A stretch of 64,000 nt of DNA from Diacronema lutheri (lineage: Eukaryota; Haptophyta; Pavlovophyceae; Pavlovales; Pavlovaceae), in NCBI GenBank assembly GCA_019448385.1, contig JAGTXO010000061.1:62001-126000 (forward strand), in the 5' to 3' direction. The notes beneath the pieces were generated by a model. The model was not told the DNA's origin, made no database searches, and worked only from the letters and a program-made list of their open reading frames with translations. Below, one piece after another: positions 40,901 through 51,245 of the stretch (positions are counted from its first letter, which is position 1; the number at the start of each line of letters is the position of its first letter). Both the position numbers and the translations under genes were made by a program.

Positions 40901-41583
40901 CGCATGGCACGGCCACCCGTGCCGGTGGACGCGGCGGGAGCGTCCGCCACGGAGCGGCTGATGCCGGTGGCGGCGACGGTTGCGTTAAGCGTTGCGCCGT
41001 CCGTCGTGTGGCGGGCGCCGTCGAGCGCGAGCAGGCCACCGCCGGCGTGCGCGTTGAGAATCGGGTGGCTCGCCGGACGAACAGCACGCACGAGTCCGGG
41101 AGAAGCAGCGAGGCCGGCGGCGGCCAATGCTCCTTTGAGCGCAGCGCCGTAAGTCGTGTCGCGTGGGGCGTCGAGCGGGCGGACGCCGCCGCAGGCGTGC
41201 GCGTGCGCGGCAGTCGACGCGAGGCGCGGGCGCACGTCACGGCGACCGGGGCCTCCGGAGGGCGAGTGCGTGCGCGGCTTGCCACCGCCACCGCGCGGCG
41301 GCTCGGTCTTGGCGGCGCGCGCCAGCGCTAGCTGGGCGGCGGCGCGCGGCGGCGACGGCAGCGACGGCGACGGCGGTGGCGAAACGGACGGGTCGTCCGG
41401 GGGAGCGGGCGAGGGTAGCACGCAGCACTCGGTGGCAGGGAATGCCGCAAATGCTTCGCGCGCCATCTCGGAAGAGCGCGGCCGCCCAGCGGCCTGAGGT
41501 AGAGAGGCACCCGCCCAGCGTGTTGAGGAGGAGAGGCTCTCGCTTGGTTGAGGCTGGTCATCTACCAAAAAGTGCGCCATCTC
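37990..41583 (-). mobile_element. Truncated Helitron: N-terminal part of a Rep/helicase gene
   Basis: Minus-strand gene-like sequence runs in three successive frames. Recognisable blocks are CAACGLRDPDAAYVRWQLDH with a later CRTC, a proline-rich linker, SALRARGVIVTPSTLEMLAL with VVIFPHERVDLPAGA (the DUF6570-like region), KHIVANARVSHDETLERV, and the Helitron helicase-like N domain (LLYFDNRFSQTLPLVFTLAD, QQFATNLKIARRKPDGPGAR, DLAGSSVPFSTRQRG). The Rep (HUH) and helicase domains are missing, so it is a 5'-end fragment. A one-base frame change at AAAATTTT (about 39050-39057) separates two blocks that read on smoothly in the other frame; another frame change lies near 40020. Helitron termini (TC...CTRR with hairpin) were not found. 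Confidence 0.65.
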
Positions 41584-41929
41584 CGACCGTTTTCCCGTTG
41601 GCCGGTTCAAAATGACAAACTCGTGGGACAAAAGTTTCGATTGGCCAATTCAATTCGATTGGCGAATTCAACACTGACAAATCCGTCGGCAAAACCTCGG
41701 ATTGGCCAGGCTAATTCGATTGGCTGGTCATATACCAAAATGACGAACCCGTCTGACAAAAATCGTTCTGGATTATAGCATCCCAGGGCTCGGTGTCCAC
41801 CTCAGCTCTGTTTTAAAAAGCTGAGGGGTCTCCAGGATAGCGGTCTCCAGGATAGCATCCCAGGGCTCGGTGTCCACCTCAGCTCTGTTTTAAAAAGCTG
41901 AGGGGTCTCCAGGATTTTTTCGCAAAATA
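41584..41929. repeat. AT-richer spacer with a 63-bp tandem hairpin repeat
   Basis: 41620-41775 is AT-richer with recurring gattggc and ccaaaatgac words. Then a 63-bp unit (tagcatcccagggctcggtg and on) occurs at 41776-41838 and 41853-41915, separated by 14 bp. Each unit contains the stem cctcagct / agctgagg around tttaaa. No gene. It directly precedes the integrase element. Confidence 0.7.
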
Positions 41930-44900
41930 ATAATCGCCCGTAGATTCGTCGACAACAATGCCCGCGGACGACGACGAGGACGCGGTGCTCAGCTCGCACA
42001 CGGCGGCCTTCAATGACGGGGTCGAGCGTCACCTCGCCGAGCAAAAGGCCGCCAATTTTCCGGTGCTTACCGAGGAGCAGCACGACAAGATGCTGTCCGC
42101 GTTGATCAAGTGGGCGGCCGCCGAGCGCGCGGGCGATGGCTCGGTCACCGCAGTTCAGAACGCGAAGAAGGAGGTGGTGTCTACGTACGGCCGCGTCGTG
42201 TACAAATGGGCAACCAAATATACGGTGCTTGAGGCTGGCGGCGTCTCCCACCTCGTCTTCACGTACGTCGAGGGCACGCCGCTCGACGAGGTGACGCGGC
42301 CGTCGCAAACCGGCCGCGTCTTTGAGGACTTGATGCGCGCGCATGTGACCAAGGGCGCGCACCGGAAGGCGCGAGGGCTCTACGCGGCGGTGAAGGCCGC
42401 GCACGGCAACTCGATCCCGCACTGGATGTGCAAAATTTTCACCGACTCGTGCCCTCACTGCATCAAACGTGCGCGCACCGCCGAGCGGCAGCCACCGCGC
42501 GCGCGCGCGCGCGCGCAACGCGCACTCTCATGCCATCTTTATGCGATTGCGGTCCGGCTTTCGTGGTCGAACTTCAATCTTGCTCAGCTCCCGCTGCGTT
42601 CCATCCTCTCTTCCGCCTGCTCCTTTCAACCCCTGCACTATCTGTCGGCGATCTCTCAGGCATTGCGCGCAAGGCGGTGTCGGCAGGCCACGCGCCTCTC
42701 CTTACGTACGGCCTGGGCTCGCGCGTGCAGATCGACCTGATCGACTTCCAGAGTTGCCCTGATGGTGATTTTAAGTACCTGCTTAACGTGCAGGACCTCG
42801 GCACCAAGTTTTACGACTGTAGGCCTCTCACGAGCAAGCGCGGACCCGCAGTCGCGGCGGCGAACGTCGACATTTTCACGATCTACGGCCCGCCCAAGAT
42901 CTTGCACTCGGACAACGGGAAAGAGTTCGCGGGGCACGCCGGCAACGGGAAGGAGGCGCGGCTCGACGACGGCGAGATGCGCGAGGTCATCTCCCAGATT
43001 AAGCAGCTCTGGCCGGACTGCCTCATGGTCCACGGTCGCGCGCGCCACTCGCAGTCGCAGGGCGCGATCGAGCGCCTGAACCGCACCGTCCAGGCCAGGC
43101 TGGCTGCGTGGATGAGTGACAACAACAGCACGCAATGGAGCGTTGGCTGTCGCTTCGTTCGGTGGGTCATCAACACGACCGTCACAAGGGCGACCGGCAG
43201 CTCGCCGTACAAGCTCGCGTTCGGCCAGGAGCCTCGCTCGCGTCGGCATTTCTGACTTGCCGATCGACCGCGTCCTCCTCGAGAAGCTGACGACGGAAGT
43301 GGACCTCAACGCACTCCTTGGCATAGTGGAGAGCGACGAGGAGGACGAGGGCGAGGACGGGGAGGATGTCGAGCGCGCGGCCGACGATGACGGGGACTCG
43401 AGCGACCTGCGCGGTGATGCTGTGCTTGAAGACGGCGCGGCGCGTGGTGCGGCGCTCGGCGAGGGGCGGGGCGGGGGGCTGTGCGCGGCGCTCGACGCGG
43501 CGCGTGGTGCGGCGCGCGCCGTGACGAGTGGTGGCGCGGCCAGCGGCTCAGTGAGCGGCGACGCGGTGTGCAACACGGCGCGCGGCGCGGCGCGCGGCGC
43601 GGCGCGCGGCACGGCGCGCGGCGCGGCGCGTGGCACGGCGCGCGCCGCGCCGAGCGTTGATGATGCGCGGAATGCAATGTTTGAGCCGATGCCGGGCGCC
43701 GACTGCGCACGCGCGGCCTCTATGGCAGCCTTGGCAGACGACGACGGTGGCAACGGCGGCGGCTCGCCTACCTACGATTGGGCTCACCTGGCGGTCAAGT
43801 AGGAGGGGCTCACCCTCGACACGCTGCGCGCGCGCCACGCCATGGCTGGCACGTTTGCCCTTCTCGACCGTGAAGACGTCAACGACGGCTGGCGGCGCAT
43901 TTTTGTGGAGCCGATTGCGGCGACGGCGCTTTGGTCCATCTACGACGAGAAGCGCATTTTGATCGAGAAGGTGCCGTTCAACGGGGAATTCGAGGGCATC
44001 GTCGCAGAGTGGGGCATGTACTACAAGGCGCCTGTCATCACCGCGGACATTGAGCAGGTCGCAAAGCGCGGCAAGCAGGCTGCAGCGCAGACACGCGAGG
44101 CACGTGTCTTGCAGGGGGCGGGGGGAGGGGGTGGGGGGGGGGTGGGGGGGAGGGGCTCAATGCGGAGGCAGGCGGCGACGCGGGCGGGGCAGAAGAGGTG
44201 TTGGGCGATGGCTCTGGCGAAGAGGACGCGGAGGCAGAGGAGGGGGGCAACTGCGATGTCACTCCCAGGCGCAAGCGGCTGCGCGATGACGCACTTGCTC
44301 GGCAGGAAAGGCAAGGCAATGAGATGCGCGCGCGCGCACACAAGATCGACGGCGCGGAGGTGAAGGCGGGCTCAATTGTCCAAGTTTCTGTCGCGAACGT
44401 CGACCGCGGCAAGCTCGACCCGACCAACGCAACTCTCGTCGTTGTCGAGCTTGTCAAGAAGGCGAAGGTTGTGCTCTACCGCGTCGCAAACTGCGGCGGC
44501 GTATGTAAAGCACAGGGTCGACGCCCTGATTTCGGCCTGATGTTGCGTGCGCCCTTTCGCTCGCTCCGTTTGTCCAGCCTCGGCCCCGTGCGCGCCCCTC
44601 CTGCTGACCCGCCTGTAAGCGTCGTTAGTATGTAAAGACCTCTACCTGCGCGCTTACGTACGGCCTCTGTCCAACGTCTCGCCCGCCCAGATTGGCCTCG
44701 ACACCGTTCTCAACAGCTGGCGCACTCTGCCGACTGTGCCCCTCCGGACGCTCGCTACGGCCGAGTCTGCCACTGGCGGCCAAGGGATGCGGCGCTGCTC
44801 GTGCAAGGGCAAGTGCAACACCGCGAAGTGCACCTGCAGCAAAGCTGGGCACCGCTGCAACTCTCGGTGCCACAAGGGCAACGCGACCTGCACGAACTGC

Positions 44901-44962
44901 TACGACTGAAATCGTGTAGGCAGAGCCGTCACCAGATTTGATTCTCGACATTCGCACAGGCG
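41930..44962 (+). mobile_element. KRBA2-type integrase (Ginger-like) element, copy 2
   Basis: Second copy of the integrase element, starting MPADDDEDAVLSSHTAAFND at 41958, with the intron at 42469-42659 and the DDE core between about 42730 and 43090. The C-terminal CXC-type module (CSCKGKC...CHKG) is present and stops at about 44908, so the 3' part is more complete than in copy 1. The copy shows a few frame interruptions and carries the 117-bp S insertion near its 3' end. The Copia LTR begins only 5 bp beyond it. Confidence 0.75.
44501..44637 (+). mobile_element. 117-bp S element inserted with a 10-bp target duplication
   Basis: Compared with the uninterrupted copy 1, 117 extra bp (44511-44627) lie between two copies of gtatgtaaag (44501-44510 and 44628-44637). 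The insert starts cacagggtcgacgccctgat and ends gcctgtaagcgtcgtta. Its first 75 bp recur at 8822-8896 and its last part at 4543-4565. It is too short to code for anything. The left duplication offers a donor-like GTATGT and the right junction an AG, so it has introner-like features, but the arithmetic of clean splicing is off by one base. Confidence 0.75.
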
Positions 44963-44967
44963 ATGGC

Positions 44968-45227
44968 TGTTGGCATTGTGTCTGTGCTGCATGTGTGAGT
45001 ATGACAGCATGTCCGTGTGACACACACGACGGATCCCACTGGTGGCCAGCGAAACGTTTCGCTCGCGCCTTTTGGGCGATTCGGTGTCTGAACGAAGACG
45101 GAGAGAAACGAAGACCGCGCTCGGCCAGGCCGAGCACTAGGTGGCGCTCGACTCGCCTGGTCCGCCCATCGGGGACAGGGAGTCGGAGTGAGCTACTGCG
45201 TCGACAAGTTGATCGGGAAGTCTAGCA
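44968..45227 (+). repeat. 5' LTR of the Copia element
   Basis: 260 bp, TGTTGGCATT...AGTCTAGCA. The gag ATG uses the last A of the LTR, so no leader separates LTR and gag. No clear tRNA primer site was recognised next to it. Confidence 0.9.
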
Positions 45228-48200
45228 TGACGTCAAGCCGCAGCGGCGACAACCTGGTCATCAAGCAAGCCGGCGACATGAAGAACCCGGAGAACCTGAC
45301 CCTCCTCAAGCAGCAGGCCGTCAACCAAGTGGGCAACATCCTGAAGAGTGTGAAGCTGCCGAACGCGCTGTTCGTCGGCAAGCCGACGGAGTCGAGCTTC
45401 CCCCAGGCCGCGAACCCCAACCAGTACCGCGACAACCTCGCGAACGACGCGAAGCAGAAGGATGACATGAAGCAGTTCGAAAAGGACGGCCGGCGCAGGC
45501 AGTATGAGACGGAGCTCGCGCACGAGATTATCGCCGAGCACCAGGAGACGAAGGAGCGGCTGCAGCTCCAGCTCGCGGCCCTCGACGCGCTCGTCATCGC
45601 GACGACTACGCCCGCGGCCACTACGACCGCCGGCGCCGGCGGCCCGATCGTGCCGCCCGTCCCGACCACGATCGCGCTAACCGCGGAGCAGATGGCGCAG
45701 AGGGAGGAGTGCGAGTCCGAGATCAAACGCCTCGACCGCAAGATCCACATGGCCGAGGTGCGTTTGTGCAACACCCTCGACTCTATCCCGCTCGTCTTCG
45801 GCAGTTCCACGCACGAAGTGTACCTCGCGAAGCAGCTCAACGATGTGAGCGAGCTGATGCTCTCGGCGACGAAGTCGCTCATCGCACCGCAGGTTCTCAA
45901 CATGCTGGAGCGTGAGGCAGCGACCCAGGAGGGCATCGTCGACGACGACGCCGAGGGCAACGACCCGACCGCATTCTTCCTTTTTTGGACTGTCCTCGAG
46001 AAGTACCGGCGCCCGGACGACATGTACGAGTACCTGCGCCTCTCCAGGATGATCACGGAGCGCTTCAAGGCGGGCTCGAACGGCGGCATGTCCATGTCGG
46101 CGTACCTCAACGCCGTGGACAACTTCCGGCGCGACCAGATGGTCATCTCGAAGGCGCCCGACGAGGCGAAAGCGCTCGCGGCGCTCTTGGGGTGCCTCGA
46201 CGTCGACGAGCCGGCGTTCTTTTTCGCCAGGCCCTACTTGCTCCTTGACTACATGCGCGTCACCGAGAAGGACGTCAAGGAGCTCGCCGACGCGATGCGC
46301 CGCTCGGACAAAGCGGTCAGGCTCAAGCCCGACACGCGCTCGACGCGCGCGCAGCTCGCTGCGGTGGCCGTCGGCCAACCCGCGGCGAAGGGCTCAGCGG
46401 GCACGACCTCGCGCGACGCGTCGCGCACGACTGACTCGCAGCCGCGTGGCTTCAAGTGCTACAACTGCGGCGAGTCTGGCCACATTGCGAAGAACTGCAC
46501 GAAGGAGAAGAAGGTCGGTGGCAAGCAGCCGGGCGCGAACACGAAGTCGGACGCGGGCAAAAAGTCGCTCGTCGTCGACAACAGCAGCGCGGCGACGTCC
46601 GGCGCAACCCGGCTGGGCGCGGTCTTCTCGCTCTCGGCAACGGCGCCAGACGGAGGCGCGCTCCTCGCGGCGACGGCAGCTGCGACCGGCCTGTACCGCT
46701 CGAAGCCGCGCGCCGACTACGCGTGCGACGTGCTCATCGACTCAGGCTCGGAGAAGAACATCGTGCCAACCGCGCTGCTCGTCAACTGCAAGAAGCTGGA
46801 CAAGCCGCAGACGCTCGTCTTCGGCAACGGCACGCAGGAGATCGTCAAGGTCTCCGGAGAGCTGCTGCTCAACCTCGACGAGGCCAGCGCCGCCGAGTCC
46901 GGCGGAGAGCCGTTTGTCGCGGTCAAAGCCTGGGCGTCCGACTTGGTGGTGATGCCGATCCTCTCCGCGGGCTGCCTCGCCAACGCCGGCGTTCCCATCA
47001 CGTTCTCGCGCGACGGCCACTACGCGGACTTCCGCGCCGTCGGGGGCCCGCTCGTGCGCCTGGACGAGCAGGCCAAGATGAAGGTGTGGCTCGCGCGGAC
47101 GGCTTCGACCGCGCTCAAGTCCAACCCGGCGCTCGTCGCCGCCGTCGCGCAGCCACCGGGAAACTAAGTCGCCCGCCGGCCGGTCCAAGCGAGGAGGAGC
47201 TTCGATTATGGTCGATCAGAGCGGGCACAACGGACAAGGACCTCCTGACGCGTACGATGGCGCGCGTCGGCGGGATGGCGGAACGCAAGCATGACGCGCT
47301 CGACGAGCAGTCGGCGGCGTCGATGGTCCGCAAGTCCTTCAAGGACGCGATGCCGACCATCTTCGAGATCTCTCGTGATGATCTTCCGTTCAGCGTGGAG
47401 GGCCGTCGCCTCGGCTTCCGCTACGGGATGATCCTGGTCGACGGCTACTCGCGTCGGTGGCAAGTGTACGCGCTGCGCACGCTGGCGGAGAGCGAGATCG
47501 CGCTCGCGCTGCAGTGGTACGCGCAGCTGTTGGGGACGGGGGCGATGCACATCTCCCACTGGATCCTCGGGTCGTCGTTCGGGCGACGCAGCATCCACAC
47601 GGATGGCGGCACTTCGTTGATGGCCGCATCGGTCGAGCGCGCGCTGGCGCAGCTCGGCTTCTCTTCGACGGTTACCTCCGCACCCGACTCGCCGAGTTCG
47701 AATGGGGTGGCGGAGCGCGCGATTCGTTCGCTCAAGGTCCGTCTGCGCGCGCTCATGACGCGCGCGGGCGGCATACCCATGCACGACTGGCACTTTGCGG
47801 CGTGGCATGCGGTGGCATCGCGCAACAGGCTCGCCTCGCAACGTATCGCGCAGGCGGGTGAGCGCGCCGAGTGGCGGTCGCCGGAGGAGCTCTTCTTCGG
47901 CGTGCCGGCTACGTTCAAGCACCACGTGGCCTTCGGGGCCAGGTGCCGGGTGCTGTTGGTCGGGGCTCGCGCGCAGGCGCTGGGCACGCTCCGACAGCGC
48001 GCCGTGCTCGGGCGCGTCTACCTCTGGGGTGGGCACGGCCTGCAGGTCCGAGGCGTGTTTCGTTACGTCCTCGGCTATGTCGTCCGCTGCGACGACGGTA
48101 CCCTTTTGTACTCACGCGATGTGTGGGTCGACGAGACGGACATCGTCGAGGGGGGGTTCTCATCGCTTGGCGCCGCACCGCAGCGGGCTGGCGTGGGGAC

Positions 48201-50709
48201 GAGCGATGCTGCGCGCCGCACGCGCCAGCACGATTCGCTGCCGGAGGAGGCGCCCGATGGGCGGCTGCCTGCCGACGAGGAGCACGACTGGGCCGACACG
48301 CCCGACAGTGCGCGCGAGGATGAGGACGTCGACTTCGACGCTTCCGAGAGGCCATCGCACGAGGAGCACGACAGGGCCGACACGCCCGACAGTGCGAGCG
48401 GGGATGAGGACGTCGACTTCGACGCTTCCGAGAGGCCATCGCTGAGCACCGGAGCTGCGCCGACGCGCGAGCCACCGGGGATTGCGGCTGCGCCGATGCT
48501 CGGGCTGCCGTGGTTCGGGGCCTTGCCGAGGCGCGGGGTGCCCGAGAGAGCGGCTGCGCAGACGCGCGAGCTGCCCGAGAGTGCGGCTGCGCAGACGCGC
48601 GAGCTGCCCGAGAGTGCGGCTGCGCCGACGCGCGAGCTGCCGTGGTACGGGACTTCGCCGACGCGCGAGCTGCCGTACGAGTCGCCTTCCGGCCTGATCG
48701 GCGCGGATGACGACGACGGCGTGACCTCACCTGATGGTCACGCGCAGGGCGCGGACGTGACCTCACCCCAAAGTGGTCGCGCGCTGCCGCGCGACGAGGC
48801 GGGCGTTGCTTACCCCGTGCTCAGTCCGATCGCGAAGCCGCACGAGGACGTGTCGGGCGACGAGTCGGGCGCCAACTATGACGTGCTGGACGAGTCGCAG
48901 CAGCTGCTCGACCTGTCGCACGACGTGGACCGCCGTGATCGCACTTCTCGGTCCAACCCGCAGCTGTTCCCTCGCGTCCTGGCTGCGACCTGCCTCGCTG
49001 TCTGGAAGGCGCAGGACGTCGTCATCCCGAAGAACTACAAGCAGGCGATGCGCTCGCAGCAGGCGGAGCAGTGGCAAGCCGCCGTCCAGGAGCACCTCGC
49101 CGGGCATGAGCAGCTCGGCACCTTTGAGGAAGAGCTCGTGCCGCTCGGCACGTGGGCGCTCCCGAGCCAGTGGGTCTTTTCCCTCAAGGTCGGCTCGGAC
49201 GGCAAGGTCGAGCGCTTCAAGGCGCGCTCGGTCCTGATGGGCAACTTCCAGAGGCCCGGCGTGGACTTCCAGGAGGTCTTCTCGCCGACGATCCGGCCCG
49301 AGCAAGTTCGTCTGCTCATCGCGCTCGGGGCCAAGATGCAAAAGGACAAGGCGCAGCGCATCGAGGACGCCACCATCGGCTCGTTCTCCGTCATCACCAA
49401 GGGCGATGTCAAGGACGCGTACCTCAACTCGTCGCTCAACGAGGACGAGCGGCCGCTGCACAGTTTGCCCCAAGGATACGTGACCAAGACGGTCGCGCCG
49501 TCCGGCTACAAGGTGGTCGGGCGGAGTCTCAAGGCGCACCCAGGCCTTCGGCAGTCAGGGCGCGCGTGGCATCGGCTGCACCGATCGTCGCTGCTGGCGC
49601 TCGGCTTCGCCGAGGCGCCGTCTGCCCCGTGCATCTACGTCAAGGAGACGGCACCGGGCGAGTACCTCATCGCAGGAGGGTTCGTGGACGACCTCATCTT
49701 CCTCAACCTGACGCGCTCGGCGCGCGCGATCGAGGAGCTGGCCGCGAGCCTGCGGCCGCACTACGAGATCAAGCTGTCGGCGAGGCTCGACAAGTTCCTC
49801 GGCGCCATCTTTGAGACGTGGTCGGACGGCATTTACATGCACCTCGGACCGTACGTCACCGGGCTGCTCGAGCGCTTCGGAGCGACGACAGGACAACCGG
49901 CGCCGACGCCGGAGGTCGAGGCGCGATCGCTCGTGTCGTCAGACGACGACGACGACGAGCTGCTCTCGACGGAGGACAAGCTCATGTACCAGTCCATCAC
50001 GGGAGGGCTGATGTTCGCGATGGTGACGTGCCGGCCCGATCTTGCGCACGCGGTGAACATGCTGGCGCGGCGGATGTCGAGGCCGAGGGCCGTCGACCTG
50101 CGCGCCGCACGTCGTGTGCTGCAGTACCTGCGCGGCACCGAGCAGCTCGGCTTGCTCTTCAAGTACGACGAGGACGCCGAGTGCGCGACGCTGCGCGCGT
50201 TCGCCGACGCGGACTGGGCCAACGACCCCGTGCAGCGCAAGTCCACGACCGGCTACATCGTGTTTTTCAACGGTGCGCCGATCTCGTGGCACAGCGGCTT
50301 GCAGAGCACGATCTCGCTCAGCAGCTGCGAGGCGGAGTATGTCGCATTGAGCGAGTGCTGCCGAGAGGTCGACTACCTCCGGAGCATCATCGACTTCCTC
50401 CACCAGCCGTCGGAGTCGCCGACGGAGATCTTTGAAGACAACCAGGGGACGATCGATCTCGTCAACAACCCGGTGCACCACCGGCGCACGAAGCACGTCG
50501 AGGTCAAGTACCACTACGTGCGCGACGCGCAGGAGAAGGGTCGGATCGTTGTGAGCAAGGTGCACACCTCGCTCAACCACGCCGACATCATGACGAAGGC
50601 CACAGACAACGCCACGTTCGCTCGCCACGTTACGAGCTTCATGGTTGCCCGCCGCTGAGTGCGTTCTGCGCGCGCGCGCGCTGCACGCACGGTGCGCGTC
50701 GAGGGGGGG

Positions 50710-50969
50710 TGTTGGCATTGTGTCTGTGCTGCATGTGTGAGTGTGACAGCATGTCCGTGTGACACACACGACGGATCCCACTGGTGGCCAGCGAAACGTT
50801 TCGCTCGCGCCTTTTGGGCGATTCGGTGTCTGAACGAAGACGGAAAGAAACGAAGACCGCGCTCGGCCAGGCCGAGCACTAGGTGGCGCTCGACTCGCCT
50901 GGTCCGCCCATCGGGGACAGGGAGTCGGAGTGAGCTACTGCGTCGACAAGTTGATCGGGAAGTCTAGCA
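50710..50969 (+). repeat. 3' LTR of the Copia element
   Basis: 260 bp, nearly identical to the 5' LTR, preceded by the polypurine tract gaggggggg. Confidence 0.9.
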
Positions 50970-51056
50970 ACGGCCGATCTCGAGATTGACACATTCCCGA
51001 TATTGGAATTCAGGTCAGAGTCGACAAATCTCGACTTCGTCAGTGCACTTGTTCAA

Positions 51057-51186
51057 AACTCGAGATTTGCACACCAGTCTCGAGACTCGTCGACCAGTGT
51101 CAAGATTCGTACACTCCTGTACGAATCTCGAGACTGGTTGACGAGTCTCGAGATTCGTGCGTTCCTCGGATTCGTACCAACACATA
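51057..51186 (-). repeat. R repeat, copy 3 (inverted)
   Basis: Reverse-oriented copy of the tctcgaga repeat, followed by about 60 bp shared with the upstream region of ATPase E. It marks the left border of array III, mirroring copy 2 at the right border of array II. Confidence 0.75.
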
Positions 51187-51245
51187 CAACACACAAAGTG
51201 GACACTGTCCCGGGTCGGGGCGACCAGACAAAAGCCAGATAAGCC

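Larger units (their letters stand above)
44968..50969 (+). mobile_element. Nearly whole Ty1/Copia retroelement (fossil)
   Basis: Two 260-bp LTRs bound about 5.5 kb of internal sequence. Parts in order are gag from ATG 45227, a CCHC knuckle (CYNCGESGHIAKNC), protease (VLIDSGSEKNIV), integrase (SIHTDGGTSL, SSNGVAERAIR), reverse transcriptase (FVDDL active site) and RNase H (FADADWANDPVQRK), ending 50658. Integrase before RT is diagnostic of Copia. Gag-protease and integrase-RT-RNase H lie in two frames, as in elements using frameshifting or with a single break; otherwise it looks whole. LTRs differ at about two positions, so the insertion is young. Flanking 5-bp words are atggc and acggc, a near match only. 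Confidence 0.9.

Noticed and set aside
44968-50969. Exact 5-bp target duplication for the Copia element
   Set aside because: The flanking words are atggc and acggc; only four of five bases agree, so a clean duplication is not claimed.
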